Shown here: piece by piece, positions 17,492 to 26,223 of the stretch
Layout of the letters: the number at the start of each line of letters is the position of its first letter
Position numbering within the stretch: the first letter of the stretch is position 1
Assembly: GCF_900107605.1 (NCBI RefSeq)
Contig: NZ_FNQJ01000004.1
Span: forward strand, 62,001-126,000
Length of the DNA stretch: 64,000 nucleotides
Source: Acidovorax soli
Lineage (GTDB): Bacteria; Pseudomonadota; Gammaproteobacteria; Burkholderiales; Burkholderiaceae_C
Reading direction: 5' to 3'
Notes under the pieces: model-generated
What the model was told of the DNA's origin: nothing
Databases searched by the model: none
What the model saw: the letters and a program-made list of their open reading frames with translations, nothing else
Position numbers and translations under genes: made by a program

Positions 17492-18106
17492 ATGTTTGGC
17501 ATTGCAGACTACGGCGCCTTTGTTGCCGCCATTGTGTTGTTCCTGGCCATTCCGGGCCCCGGCAATCTGGCGCTCATCACCTCCACCAGCAAGGGGGGTG
17601 TGCGCGGTGGCTTGGCGGCCACCCTGGGGGTGATCGCGGGCGACCAGGTACTGATGTGGGCCGCAGTGGCCGGGGTGGCGGCCTTGCTGGCCACCTACCC
17701 CGCGGCCTTCAACGCGGTGCAATGGTTGGGCGCGGCCTACCTGGCCTGGCTGGGTTTCAAGATGCTCACGGCCAAGCCGGGCGCCCAGCCCATTCTGAAC
17801 ATCGAGCCACGCCACTACTTCAAGCAGGCCGGGTTGATTACCTTGCTCAACCCCAAGGCCATCGTGTTCTACATGGCGTTCTTTCCGCTGTTTGTGGACC
17901 CGGCCCGGCACCAGGGCATGCTGACCTTTGGCGTGATGGCGGCGACGGTGGCGGTGCTGACTTTCATCTACGGCTTGGTCGCCGTGCTGCTCACGCACCA
18001 CCTGGCCGAGCGCATGCGCGCCAACCCTTCCATCGCCCGTATGCTGGAAAAGGTCGCCGGCGTCTTTCTGATCGGCTTTGGCATCAAGCTGGCCATCTCC
18101 AAATAA
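17492..18106 (+). CDS. LysE-family amino-acid exporter
   Basis: A 204-residue inner-membrane protein with about six hydrophobic segments. It has the RhtB/LysE N-terminal signature (LFLAIPGPGNLALITSTSKGG), NPKAIVFYMAFFPLF in the middle, and a GFGIKLA end. Exports an amino acid or derivative by proton antiport. The ATG at 17492 follows GGGAGA at good spacing; an upstream in-frame Met at 17444 lacks support. It is inserted between rsmG and parA, probably on the same transcript. Confidence 0.92.
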   Translation: MFGIADYGAFVAAIVLFLAIPGPGNLALITSTSKGGVRGGLAATLGVIAGDQVLMWAAVAGVAALLATYPAAFNAVQWLGAAYLAWLGFKMLTAKPGAQPILNIEPRHYFKQAGLITLLNPKAIVFYMAFFPLFVDPARHQGMLTFGVMAATVAVLTFIYGLVAVLLTHHLAERMRANPSIARMLEKVAGVFLIGFGIKLAISK

Positions 18107-18130
18107 ATCCACACGGACTGCTGCATCCAC

Positions 18131-18943
18131 ATGGCCAAAATTTTCTGCGTTGCCAACCAGAAGGGTGGCGTTGGCAAGACCACCACCACCGTCAACCTCG
18201 CCGCCGGCCTGGCCAAGATCGGCCAGCGTGTGCTGATGGTGGATCTGGACCCGCAGGGCAACGCCACCATGGGTTCGGGCGTGGACAAGCGCAGCCTCGA
18301 CCTCACGGTGTACGACGTGCTGCTCGAATCCGCCTCGGTCAAGGAAGCGGCCGTGCTGTCGGACAAGTGCGGCTACTGGGTGCTGGGCGCCAACCGCGAG
18401 CTGGCCGGTGCCGAGGTGGAACTGGTGACGCTGGAGCACCGCGAAAAGCGCCTCAAGGCCGCGCTGGCCGAGGCGGATGCCGACTTCGACTTCGTGCTCA
18501 TCGACTGCCCGCCATCCCTGTCCATGCTCACCCTCAACGGCCTGTGCAGCGCCCATGGCGTGATCGTGCCCATGCAGTGCGAATACTTTGCGCTCGAAGG
18601 GCTCACCGACCTGGTCAACACCATCAAGCAGGTGCACGCCAACCTGAATGCCGACCTGCAGATCATCGGCCTGCTGCGCGTGATGTTCGACCCGCGCATC
18701 ACCTTGCAGCAGCAGGTGAGCGACCAGCTCAAGGGCCACTTTGGCGACAAGGTGTTCAACAGCGTGATCCCGCGCAACGTGCGCCTGGCCGAGGCGCCCA
18801 GCTACGGGCTGCCCGGTGTGGTGTTCGACCCGTCCGCCAAGGGCAGCCAGGCCTTTGTGGAGTTTGCGCAGGAGATGGTCGAACGCGTGCAGCGCATGTC
18901 TGCCGCAGCGAATTTCAAAGTTAAAACAGGCTCTGGCGCTTGA
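18131..18943 (+). CDS. parA: Chromosome-partitioning ATPase ParA (Soj)
   Basis: A 270-residue deviant-Walker ATPase that binds DNA non-specifically and pulls ParB-parS complexes apart. The deviant Walker A KGGVGKTTTTVNLAAGLA is at residues 11-28, then VDLDPQGNAT and IDCPPSLSML. Unusually, the last codons and the TGA stop lie inside a dispersed intergenic repeat (hairpin 18937-18953), so the C-terminus NFKVKTGSGA is repeat-derived. It is separated from parB by a small hydrolase gene. Confidence 0.97.
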   Translation: MAKIFCVANQKGGVGKTTTTVNLAAGLAKIGQRVLMVDLDPQGNATMGSGVDKRSLDLTVYDVLLESASVKEAAVLSDKCGYWVLGANRELAGAEVELVTLEHREKRLKAALAEADADFDFVLIDCPPSLSMLTLNGLCSAHGVIVPMQCEYFALEGLTDLVNTIKQVHANLNADLQIIGLLRVMFDPRITLQQQVSDQLKGHFGDKVFNSVIPRNVRLAEAPSYGLPGVVFDPSAKGSQAFVEFAQEMVERVQRMSAAANFKVKTGSGA

Positions 18944-18978
18944 TAAACAAGCGATGGCAGCTATTGAATTGATAGTAA
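18917..18978 (-). repeat. Dispersed intergenic repeat, family 1 (copy A), overlapping parA 3' end
   Basis: Read on the minus strand this is AATAGCTGCCATCGCTTG, TTTAT loop, CAAGCGCCAGAGCCTGTTTT, the same layout as the copies at 46.6, 52.5 and 56.9 kb. A perfect hairpin, CGCTTG (18937-18942) and CAAGCG (18948-18953), spans the parA stop codon. It occupies the whole parA-to-hydrolase gap, so it either reduces or tunes read-through to the downstream genes. Confidence 0.7.
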
Positions 18979-19517
18979 TGAAGCCTTCCAACGTCTTGTT
19001 GCTGCCCGGCTGGCAGAACTCCGGCCCCGGCCACTGGCAAAGCCTGTGGGAGGCGCGGCACGGTTACCAGCGCGTGGAGCAGCACGACTGGATGCGCCCG
19101 CTGCGTGGCGACTGGTCGGCGCGGCTTGAAGAAACCGTGGCCGATGCCGACGGCCCCGTGCTGCTGGTGGCGCACAGCCTGGGCTGCATCCTCACCGCCT
19201 GGTGGGCGGCGCACACCCGCCACGCGGCCAAGGTGTGCGGTGCGCTGCTGGTGGCCCCGGGTGATGTGGAGCGCCCCGATCTGGCGGCGCAGATCCACGG
19301 CTGGGCGCCCATTGCGCGCCAACCGCTGCCCTTCCCGGCCGTGCTGGTGGGCAGCCGCGACGACCCGTATTGCAGCCTGGAGCGCGCCGAAGGCCTGGCC
19401 CAGGCCTGGGGCGCACGCTTCATCGACGGTGGCGAACGCGGCCACCTCAACGCCGAATCAGGCCTTGCAGACTGGCCCGAGGGCCACGCACTGCTGCACA
19501 CCCTTTTGAAAGATTGA
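18978..19517 (+). CDS. RBBP9/YdeN-type alpha/beta hydrolase
   Basis: A 179-residue serine hydrolase of the RBBP9/YdeN family. LLPGWQNSGPGHWQ is at the N-terminus, the nucleophile elbow is AHSLGC, and Asp in SRDDPY and His in ERGHLN complete the triad. Cytosolic; substrate unknown. The ATG at 18978 is the first Met outside the intergenic repeat; a Met at 18954 lies inside the repeat. It is wedged between parA and parB, 5 bp upstream of parB, so translation of the two is probably linked. Confidence 0.88.
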   Translation: MKPSNVLLLPGWQNSGPGHWQSLWEARHGYQRVEQHDWMRPLRGDWSARLEETVADADGPVLLVAHSLGCILTAWWAAHTRHAAKVCGALLVAPGDVERPDLAAQIHGWAPIARQPLPFPAVLVGSRDDPYCSLERAEGLAQAWGARFIDGGERGHLNAESGLADWPEGHALLHTLLKD

Positions 19518-19522
19518 CGAAC

Positions 19523-20512
19523 ATGGTCACCAAGAAACCCAAGGGCCTCGGCCGCGGACTCGAAGCCCTGCTGGGCCCCAAGGTCGAAGAGAAAGTGGAG
19601 CAGGCCCAGGCCACCGAGGCCGGGCTGCCCAGCCGCCTGCCGCTCTCGGAGCTGGTGCCCGGCGTGTACCAGCCGCGCACGCGCATGGACGAGGGCGCGC
19701 TGTACGAGCTGGCCGAGAGCATCAAGGCCCAGGGCATCATGCAGCCGATTCTCGTGCGTCGCCTGAGCGACGAACAAGCCCGGCTGCGCCGCCAGGAACG
19801 GGCATCGCAGGGGCCGTCGCCCGCGATGGGCGCCCTCAGCCAAGAGGGGGCGTTGTACGAAATCATCGCGGGCGAGCGGCGTTTCCGGGCGTCGCGCCTG
19901 GCAGGGCTCAACGAAGTGCCGGTGCTGGTGCGCGATGTGCCCGACGAGGCGGCCGCCGCCATGGCGCTCATCGAGAACATCCAGCGCGAAGACCTCAACC
20001 CGCTGGAAGAAGCCCAGGGCCTGCAGCGCCTGGTGCGCGAGTTCGGCCTCACGCACGAGCAGGCCGCGCAGGCCGTGGGCCGCTCGCGCAGCGCCGCCAG
20101 CAACCTGCTGCGCCTGTTGAACCTGGCCGAGCCGGTGCAGACCATGCTGATGGCCGGCGACATCGACATGGGCCACGCCCGCGCGCTGCTGGCGCTGGAC
20201 CGTGCCGCGCAGATCACGGCGGGCAACCAGATCGCGGCCAAAAAGCTCTCGGTGCGCGAGGCGGAGGCCCTGGTCAAGAAGATCGGCGCCGAGTTCAACC
20301 TCGTCGCCACCCGCCCCCAGAAGGAAAAGTCGCGCGACCTCAAGCGGGTGGAAGAAGAACTCTCCGACCTGCTCATGGCCGAGGTCGAGGTGCGCGTGAA
20401 AAAGCGCGTGAAACGCAACGGCCGCATGGAAGACATGGGTGAGCTGTCCATCCAGTTCGGCTCGCTGGAGGCCCTGAACGGGCTCATCGAGCGGCTGCGC
20501 GGCAACGCCTGA
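19523..20512 (+). CDS. parB: Chromosome-partitioning protein ParB (Spo0J)
   Basis: A 329-residue CTPase clamp that binds parS. Order: N-terminal ParA-stimulating segment KGLGRGLEALLG (7-18), CTP-binding domain with GERRFRAS (118-125), ENIQREDLNPLEEA, helix-turn-helix LTHEQAAQAVGRSRSAASN, and a C-terminal dimerisation domain. Between ILVRR and LYEIIAGERR about 25 extra residues (about 82-110, Arg/Gln/Ser/Pro-rich) interrupt a junction that is short in most ParB proteins. Four parS-like sites lie 2-5 kb upstream. Confidence 0.97.
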   Translation: MVTKKPKGLGRGLEALLGPKVEEKVEQAQATEAGLPSRLPLSELVPGVYQPRTRMDEGALYELAESIKAQGIMQPILVRRLSDEQARLRRQERASQGPSPAMGALSQEGALYEIIAGERRFRASRLAGLNEVPVLVRDVPDEAAAAMALIENIQREDLNPLEEAQGLQRLVREFGLTHEQAAQAVGRSRSAASNLLRLLNLAEPVQTMLMAGDIDMGHARALLALDRAAQITAGNQIAAKKLSVREAEALVKKIGAEFNLVATRPQKEKSRDLKRVEEELSDLLMAEVEVRVKKRVKRNGRMEDMGELSIQFGSLEALNGLIERLRGNA

Positions 20513-20609
20513 CGCCGCCCGTTGCATTCCCTTGCTCCGATCGGTCAGGGCATTGCGCTGGCCTTGGCCGCTTCCGCACTGGCGGCCTGGGCGCCGGCAG
20601 GGGCCTGAT

Positions 20610-20715
20610 ACGGTTTCGCCGTCCAACGTAGGACTGCGTTGGGGCGCCTCGCCGTGCTGCGGCACTGCTTTCGGTGCTCCTCCGGGTTAACCGCCGGAAG
20701 GTCAATCCGCATGGC
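20610..20715 (+). repeat. Dispersed repeat, family 2 (degenerate copy)
   Basis: ACGGTTTCGCC, then CGCCTCGCCGTGCTGCGGCACTGC, aligns along its length with the 101-bp element at 60581-60681 (core CGCCTTGCCGTGCTAGAGCACTGC). The terminal inverted repeats are recognisable but decayed, about 12 of 19 positions. It lies between the convergent parB and flavin-reductase genes. The 97 bp between the parB stop and this copy includes a short hydrophobic frame (GIALALAASALAAWAPAGA) that may be the tail of a lost membrane-protein gene. Confidence 0.6.
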
Positions 20716-20721
20716 AGCCGC

Positions 20722-21342
20722 TCAGCGCGGCCGGCGTATCTTGAACAGCTGCTCCGGCCCCACCGTGAAATAGTCGGCGGGGCCGCCGGCGCGCAGGATA
20801 TGGCCGGCGCCCGCCGTGTCGTACACACCGTCTTTCAGCAGCGTCTTCGCGATGTGCACGGCCACCACCTCGCCCAGCACCAGCCAGGTGGGCACCTTGG
20901 CGCCGTCGATGCCCTGCAGCTGCAGGATCTGCGTGCTGCGGCATTCAAAGGTGACGGGGCTTTCGGCCACGCGGGGCGGACGCACTTTCTCGGAGGGCAA
21001 GGGCGTGAGCCCGGCCAGTTCGAACTCATTCACCTCGGGCGGCACGGCGGCGCAGCTCTGGTTCATGGCCTCGGCCAGTTCGCGTGTGGCCAGGTTCCAC
21101 ACGAATTCGCCCGTGGCCTCGATGTTGCGCAGCGTGTCCTTGGCGCCAATGCTGGCAAAGCCCACGATGGGCGGCACGTAGTTGAAGGCGTTGAAGAAGC
21201 TGTAGGGGGCCAGGTTGCGCGCACCTGCGGCATTTTGCGTGGAGATCCAGCCGATGGGGCGCGGCCCCACGATGGCGTTGAACGGGTCGTGCGGCAGGCC
21301 GTGGCCCAGGCGGGGTTCGTAGGTGTGGATGTTGGTGGTCAT
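20722..21342 (-). CDS. Flavin reductase-like domain protein (FMN-binding split barrel)
   Basis: A 206-residue protein of the flavin-reductase-like family (DIM6/NTAB type). Motifs: GPRPIGWISTQNAAGARNLAPYSFFNAF and EFVWNLATRELAEAMN, which bind FMN, and the central PPRVAESPVTFEC. Probably reduces FMN with NAD(P)H for a partner oxygenase, or acts directly as an oxidoreductase; no partner monooxygenase is adjacent. The ATG at 21342 gives the family-like start MTTNIHTYEP. Confidence 0.88.
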   Translation of the reverse strand: MTTNIHTYEPRLGHGLPHDPFNAIVGPRPIGWISTQNAAGARNLAPYSFFNAFNYVPPIVGFASIGAKDTLRNIEATGEFVWNLATRELAEAMNQSCAAVPPEVNEFELAGLTPLPSEKVRPPRVAESPVTFECRSTQILQLQGIDGAKVPTWLVLGEVVAVHIAKTLLKDGVYDTAGAGHILRAGGPADYFTVGPEQLFKIRRPR

Positions 21343-21395
21343 GGGGGCAGGAGCGCTGGTTGAAAGCAGGAGGTTCACGGTATCCGGGGCGCCGC

Positions 21396-22280
21396 TCACC
21401 GCGCCGCCCCCAGAAACCGCCCCGGCGGCTGGCCCACCGATTTGCGCACCATGGCGCTGAAGGCGCTCGGGCTGTAGCCCAGCTCGGCGGCGATCTGGCC
21501 CATGGGCATGCGGCCGGCGGCCAGCGAGACGGCCTTGGCCAGTATCACCTGCTGGCGCCACTGCGTGAAGGTGCTGGCGAGTTCGGTGCGGAACAGGCGC
21601 GCCACCGTGCGCGGGCTGGCGCCAGTGTCCTGGGCCCAGGCGCTCAGGGTTTCGTGGCGCGTGGGGTCGGCCAGCACCGCCTCGCACAGGTGGCGCAGGC
21701 GCTTGTCGTGGGGCAGGTCCACGCCCAGTTTCACGGCGGCGGCGCGGCGCAGCTCGCCCAGTACCAGGGCGTTCAGGTGGCGCTCGCGGGTGCGTTCGTC
21801 GGGGGTGAGGGCAGGGCCGTCGTCGGGTGCGGACGGCAGCTCGCGCACCAGCGCGCGCAGCAGGTCGGACACCTCCAGCACGCGGCACTGGCGCCAGGCG
21901 GCCTCCTCGTGGCGCGGCACGCCGGGGCCGCAGCGTCCGCGCGGCTGGTAGAAATACAGCGTGCGCAGGTCGGCATCCTCCACCATGGTCACGGCATGTT
22001 CCATGCCAGGCGGAATCCACAGTGCGCGCGAGGGCGGCGCGATGTAGGTACCCCGGTCCACCGTGAGCCGGATCACGCCCGTGGTCGAGATGGCCACCTG
22101 CGCCCAGGGGTGGCTGTGCGGCATCACCTGCGTGTCGGCCGCCAGCAGGCGCACCTTGGCGCGCACCGGGCGCTCGGCCGTGGGCACGAACAGGTGCGGC
22201 GTGAGCAATTTCACATACGACAGCGCCCGCTGCGGGCGCGGTGGCGGGGTGGTGTCGGCGGGCGTGGCTGCTTTTGGCAT
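21396..22280 (-). CDS. AraC-family regulator (NimR-like)
   Basis: A 294-residue regulator with an N-terminal cupin sensor (PHSHPWAQV to IPPGMEH) and a C-terminal AraC-type double helix-turn-helix (LSAWAQDTGASPRTVARLF and MGQIAAELGYSPSAFSAMVRK). This arrangement matches NimR-type repressors of divergent MFS drug exporters. The ATG at 22280 is chosen; an in-frame GTG at 22301 would add seven residues. It is divergent from the Fsr-like MFS gene, which it probably controls. Confidence 0.9.
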   Translation of the reverse strand: MPKAATPADTTPPPRPQRALSYVKLLTPHLFVPTAERPVRAKVRLLAADTQVMPHSHPWAQVAISTTGVIRLTVDRGTYIAPPSRALWIPPGMEHAVTMVEDADLRTLYFYQPRGRCGPGVPRHEEAAWRQCRVLEVSDLLRALVRELPSAPDDGPALTPDERTRERHLNALVLGELRRAAAVKLGVDLPHDKRLRHLCEAVLADPTRHETLSAWAQDTGASPRTVARLFRTELASTFTQWRQQVILAKAVSLAAGRMPMGQIAAELGYSPSAFSAMVRKSVGQPPGRFLGAAR

Positions 22281-22345
22281 GTTGGCGATAGAAATTGGCA
22301 CGCTATCGTAAACCTGCCGCGCGGGTCTTGCCTAAGATCAGGGCC

Positions 22346-23611
22346 ATGACCCCCATTTCCCCTGGCGCACCGAGCGCCCCTCCCCTGCGGCAGGACGCCC
22401 GCACCATCGCCCTCATCGGCCTGGCGCATGGCAGCTCGCACTTCTTTCACATGCTGCTGCCGCCGCTGTTTCCGTGGCTGATCGGCGAGTTTGGCTTCAG
22501 CTATTCCGAGCTGGGCCTGCTGGTGTCGGTGTTCTTCGTGGTGTCGGGCGTGGGCCAGGCGCTGTCGGGCTTCCTGGTGGACCGCGTGGGCGCACGGCCG
22601 GTGCTGTTCTTTGCGCTGAGCAGCTTTGCCGCCGCCGGCCTGGTGGCGGGCACGGCGCAGGGCTACACGGGCCTGTTGCTGGCGGCGGCGCTGGCGGGTC
22701 TGGGCAATGCGCCGTTCCACCCGGTGGACTTCACCATCCTCAACAAGCGCGTGTCGCCGCAGCGCCTGGGCCATGGCTTTTCGGTGCACGGCATCAGCGG
22801 CAACCTGGGCTGGGCCACGGCGCCGGTGTTCATGGCGGGCATCGCCACGGCCACGGGCTCGTGGCGCGCGGCCTGCCTGTGCGGCGCACTGCTGGCCCTG
22901 CTGGTGCTGGCCGTCATGGTCTGGAACCGCGATGCGCTCGACGACCGCCAGGGCGCCTGGGCGCACGAAACCAAGGGCGGTGCCGGTGCCGTGGCGGACG
23001 AGCACCCCATGGCCTTTCTCAAGCTGCCCTCGGTGTGGCTGTGCTTCTCGTTCTTTTTCTGGAGCACCTGCGCCCTGAGCGCCATCCAGAGCTTTGCCAG
23101 CCCCGCGCTGCAAAGCATGTACGGCCTGCCGCTCAGCGTGACGGCCCTGGTGGTCACCGGCTACATGCTGTGCGGCGCGACAGGCATGGTGGTGGGCGGC
23201 TTTCTGGTGGGCCGCGTGGCGCGGCTGGAGAAGGTGATCTCGGTCTGCCTGCTGGCCTCGGCCGCCTTGCTGGTGCTGGTGGGCACGGGCTGGCTGCCCG
23301 GCATGGCGGCGGTGGTGGTGGCCGCGCTGGCCGGCGTGGGCACCGGGCTGGCGAGCCCGTCGCGCGACATGCTCATCAAGCGCGCCGCCCCGCCGGGCGC
23401 CACGGGCCGCGTGTATGGCACGGTGTATTCGGGGCTGGACCTGGGCTTTTGCCTGGCCGCCCCGGTGTTTGGCGCCCTGCTGGACCGGGGCATGATCTCG
23501 GGCATCTTCTATGGCTCGGCCATCACGCTGGCCCTGAGCGTGGTGTCCGCCGCCCTGGTGGGCGTGGGCGTGGCGGCGCGTTCGCGGCGGCTGGCTGCTG
23601 CGGTGGCCTGA
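22346..23611 (+). CDS. MFS transporter, fosmidomycin-resistance (Fsr) type
   Basis: A 421-residue, 12-segment inner-membrane transporter. The N-terminus LIGLAHGSSHFFHMLLPPLFPWLIGEFG and the motif NAPFHPVDFTIL are typical of Fsr-like MFS exporters. Likely exports a small toxic organic compound. The ATG at 22346 (MTPISPG) lies only 65 bp from the start of the divergent AraC gene, so promoters and operator are compact. Confidence 0.9.
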   Translation: MTPISPGAPSAPPLRQDARTIALIGLAHGSSHFFHMLLPPLFPWLIGEFGFSYSELGLLVSVFFVVSGVGQALSGFLVDRVGARPVLFFALSSFAAAGLVAGTAQGYTGLLLAAALAGLGNAPFHPVDFTILNKRVSPQRLGHGFSVHGISGNLGWATAPVFMAGIATATGSWRAACLCGALLALLVLAVMVWNRDALDDRQGAWAHETKGGAGAVADEHPMAFLKLPSVWLCFSFFFWSTCALSAIQSFASPALQSMYGLPLSVTALVVTGYMLCGATGMVVGGFLVGRVARLEKVISVCLLASAALLVLVGTGWLPGMAAVVVAALAGVGTGLASPSRDMLIKRAAPPGATGRVYGTVYSGLDLGFCLAAPVFGALLDRGMISGIFYGSAITLALSVVSAALVGVGVAARSRRLAAAVA

Positions 23612-23702
23612 TCCACCCATCAGGGATCCATCCGTCCCAGGCGCTTTCCCTGCATATTGAATTCATAGTGCCTGGTGTGTCTGGCACCCCACCGCACCGG
23701 GC

Positions 23703-24515
23703 TCAGGCCGCCAGCCAGCGCCGGCTGGCAAAGCTCAGCGCATCCACCAGCGCCACCAGCAGCAGCATGGCCACCAGCACGCTGCTGGTCTCGCCCATCT
23801 GGAACAGCCCCATGTGGAAGGCCAGCATCTGCCCCAGCCCGCCGGCGCCCACCACGCCCAGCACGGCGGCGGCGCGGATGTTGTTCTCCCAACGGTACAG
23901 CGTGTAGCTCAGCAGCTGCGGCAGCATCTGGGGCAGGGTGGCATACAGAAACACGCGGCTGCCGGCCACGCCGCGCACGCGCAGGGCGAAGCCGGGGCCG
24001 GACGGGGCGTTTTCGATGGCCTCGGCAAACAGGCGGCCCAGCACACCCGAGGTGTGCAGCGCCAGCGCCAGCGTGCCGGCAAACGGCCCCAGCCCGGCGG
24101 CGATCAGCAGCAGCGTGGCCCACACCAGTTCGGGAATGCTGCGCAGGCCGTTGAGCACCAGCCGCGTGGCGCCGCGCCAGCGTGCCGGGTCGCCGTCAAA
24201 GGCCTTGCTGGCGGGCAGGGCCAGCGCCAGGCCCAACAGCACTGCCAGCAAGGTGCCCAGCGCCGACATGGCCAGGGTCTCCAGCGTGGCCCCCAGCAGC
24301 TTGTGCAGGAACTGCGGGCTGGTTTCGGGCCGCAGCAGCTCGGCCAGAAACCGGCCCATCCGGGCCAGCGCCGGGGCGGACACAAACTGCGCCCACTGCA
24401 GATCGAGCGACCAGAAGCTCAGGCCCACCAGGGCCAACGCGCCCGCAGCCACGCACCAGCAGGCCAGGCAGCGGTTGGTGCGGGGCCGGGGCGTGGCAGA
24501 AGATGGCGCGTTCAT
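23703..24515 (-). CDS. phnE: ABC transporter permease, PhnE family (second)
   Basis: A 270-residue inner-membrane permease with about five to six hydrophobic segments and the BPD permease motif near the C-terminus (AAVLGVVGAGGLGQML), of the PhnE phosphonate-type family. Its start overlaps the stop of the other permease gene (ATGA). With PhnC, PhnD and its sister permease it should form a heteromeric importer. Last gene of the operon; it converges on the MFS gene across a 91-bp gap. Confidence 0.88.
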   Translation of the reverse strand: MNAPSSATPRPRTNRCLACWCVAAGALALVGLSFWSLDLQWAQFVSAPALARMGRFLAELLRPETSPQFLHKLLGATLETLAMSALGTLLAVLLGLALALPASKAFDGDPARWRGATRLVLNGLRSIPELVWATLLLIAAGLGPFAGTLALALHTSGVLGRLFAEAIENAPSGPGFALRVRGVAGSRVFLYATLPQMLPQLLSYTLYRWENNIRAAAVLGVVGAGGLGQMLAFHMGLFQMGETSSVLVAMLLLVALVDALSFASRRWLAA

Positions 24516-25378
24516 GCCAGCCTTTGCCGCAACCAGGCGCTGGTGCGGTCCGCCAGCCAGACCAGGGCCATGAACACCAGCAGCATGGTGGCCACCTCGG
24601 CGCCCGCGAACATCTTCATCGAGGCGTCCATCTGCTGGCCCAGCCCGCCTGCGCCGACGAAGCCCAGCACGGCCGAGGAGCGGATCGCGCATTCCCAGCG
24701 GTACACCGTGTAGCTGGTCAGCTCGGCGGCGTTCTGCGGCAGCAGCGCATACAGAAAGGCCTGCAGCCGGCCGCTGCCATTGCGCAGCAGGCTGGCGGCG
24801 GCATGGGGCTCGGCGCTGTCCAGGATTTCGGCATACACCTTGCCCAGCATGCCGGCAAAGGTGAGGGCAATGGCCAGCACCCCGGCCGTGGGGCCCAGGC
24901 CCACCACGCGCACGAACACCAGCGCCCAGATCAGCTCGGGCACGCTGCGCAGCACCACCAGCAGCCAGCGCACCAGCAGCCGCACCAGCGCCGGCAGCGG
25001 CGCCATGGGCCCGGTGAGCGCCGAAACCGACAGCACCCGCACCGACAGCAGTGCCAGCGGTACCGCCGCCACCAGGGCCAGGGCGAGGCCGGCGGTGGCA
25101 ATGGCCACGGTGCGCCAGGTTTCGCGCGCGACCAGGGTCAGAAAATCCGCGTCCCAGCGGGGCGGGATGAAATCGGCCGCAAAGCGCAGCGTGGGTTTCA
25201 GCGCATGGGGCGCCAGCAGCAGCCAGGGCTTGAACTCGGTGAGCACCAGCATGGGCCACAGCACGATGAGCGCCACCACGGCCCCGGCCACGCGGCTGCG
25301 CCAGGCCGGATCGCGCCGTGCTGGTGGCAGGCGGTGTGCGTCGGCAGGGCCGGGGCGGGTGGGCAGGTGGGGCGGCAT
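24512..25378 (-). CDS. phnE: ABC transporter permease, PhnE family (first)
   Basis: A 288-residue permease of the same family as its downstream neighbour, with a longer proline/arginine-rich cytosolic head, then the first TM (about 33-50) and the coupling motif AVLGFVGAGGLGQQM. The TGATG overlap with the phnC stop fixes the start at 25378. Many PhnE systems have a single permease; here two form the likely pair. Confidence 0.88.
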   Translation of the reverse strand: MPPHLPTRPGPADAHRLPPARRDPAWRSRVAGAVVALIVLWPMLVLTEFKPWLLLAPHALKPTLRFAADFIPPRWDADFLTLVARETWRTVAIATAGLALALVAAVPLALLSVRVLSVSALTGPMAPLPALVRLLVRWLLVVLRSVPELIWALVFVRVVGLGPTAGVLAIALTFAGMLGKVYAEILDSAEPHAAASLLRNGSGRLQAFLYALLPQNAAELTSYTVYRWECAIRSSAVLGFVGAGGLGQQMDASMKMFAGAEVATMLLVFMALVWLADRTSAWLRQRLA

Positions 25379-26208
25379 CAGCGGCATTGCATGGGCACGG
25401 GGGCTGCCGCCACGGGCGCATCGGGGGCGGGCGGCGCCGTTGGCGCCAGCTCTTCGAGGTGCTGCGCATACAGCTGGTGCAACAGCGCCGGCGTCACCTG
25501 TGCCGAGGGCAGGTCGAAGGCCAGTGCTCCGCCCCGCAGCCCGATCACGCGCGGGAAATGGCGCAGGGCCATGTCCACCTGGTGCAGCGTGGCAATGAGC
25601 GTGGCCCCGCGCTCGCGAGCGGCCTGCGTGAGCGAGGCCAGGGCCTGCTGCGCACGCGCCGGGTCGAGGGCGGACAGCGGCTCGTCCACCAGCAACAGGC
25701 TGGCCTGCGAGGCCAGTGCCCGCGCCAGGCCCACGCGCTGGCGCTCGCCGCCCGAGAGCCGGTCCACCCGGTCGAACAGCTTGTCGGCCACGTCGAAGCG
25801 GGCCAGCGCGTGCTCGGCCAGCGCGGTATCGGTGGGGAGCACCAGGCTGCGCACGCTGGCCCACAGGCTCTCGTGCGGCAGGCGCCCGGCCAGCACGGCG
25901 GTGACGACACGCTGGCGGGGCGGCAGCGGCGGCACCTGCGGCGCCAGAAACAGGCGGCCACGCAAGCGCTCCAGGGCGCCGCGGGGCAGCGCCCAGGGGT
26001 CGGTGTCGTCCAGCTGCAGGCTGCCAGCGGCGGGCCGCTGCGCGCAGGCCAGCAGGTGCAGCAGCGTGGTCTTGCCCGCGCCCGAGGGCCCGATCACGGC
26101 CACCTGCTCGCCCTGCGCCACCGCGAGGCCGAGGCCGCGCAGGGCCGCCGGTGCGCTGGTGCGTGCGGCCGGATGGCGCACGGTCGCGTTCGTCAGCCGC
26201 AGTTTCAT
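25378..26208 (-). CDS. phnC: ABC transporter ATPase, PhnC family
   Basis: A 276-residue importer ATPase. Walker A is GPSGAGKTT (40-48), the signature is LSGGERQR, Walker B is LLLVDEPLSALDP, and the switch His follows in TLHQVD. The C-terminal tail is Ala/Pro-rich and longer than usual. It energises import by the two PhnE permeases; the binding protein gene is 68 bp upstream. Confidence 0.92.
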   Translation of the reverse strand: MKLRLTNATVRHPAARTSAPAALRGLGLAVAQGEQVAVIGPSGAGKTTLLHLLACAQRPAAGSLQLDDTDPWALPRGALERLRGRLFLAPQVPPLPPRQRVVTAVLAGRLPHESLWASVRSLVLPTDTALAEHALARFDVADKLFDRVDRLSGGERQRVGLARALASQASLLLVDEPLSALDPARAQQALASLTQAARERGATLIATLHQVDMALRHFPRVIGLRGGALAFDLPSAQVTPALLHQLYAQHLEELAPTAPPAPDAPVAAAPVPMQCR

Positions 26209-26223
26209 GAACCAATCATGCCG

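Noticed and set aside
20513-20608. Hydrophobic frame ending GIALALAASALAAWAPAGA after parB
   Set aside because: Too short to assign; it may be the tail of a lost membrane gene but no start or family is visible.
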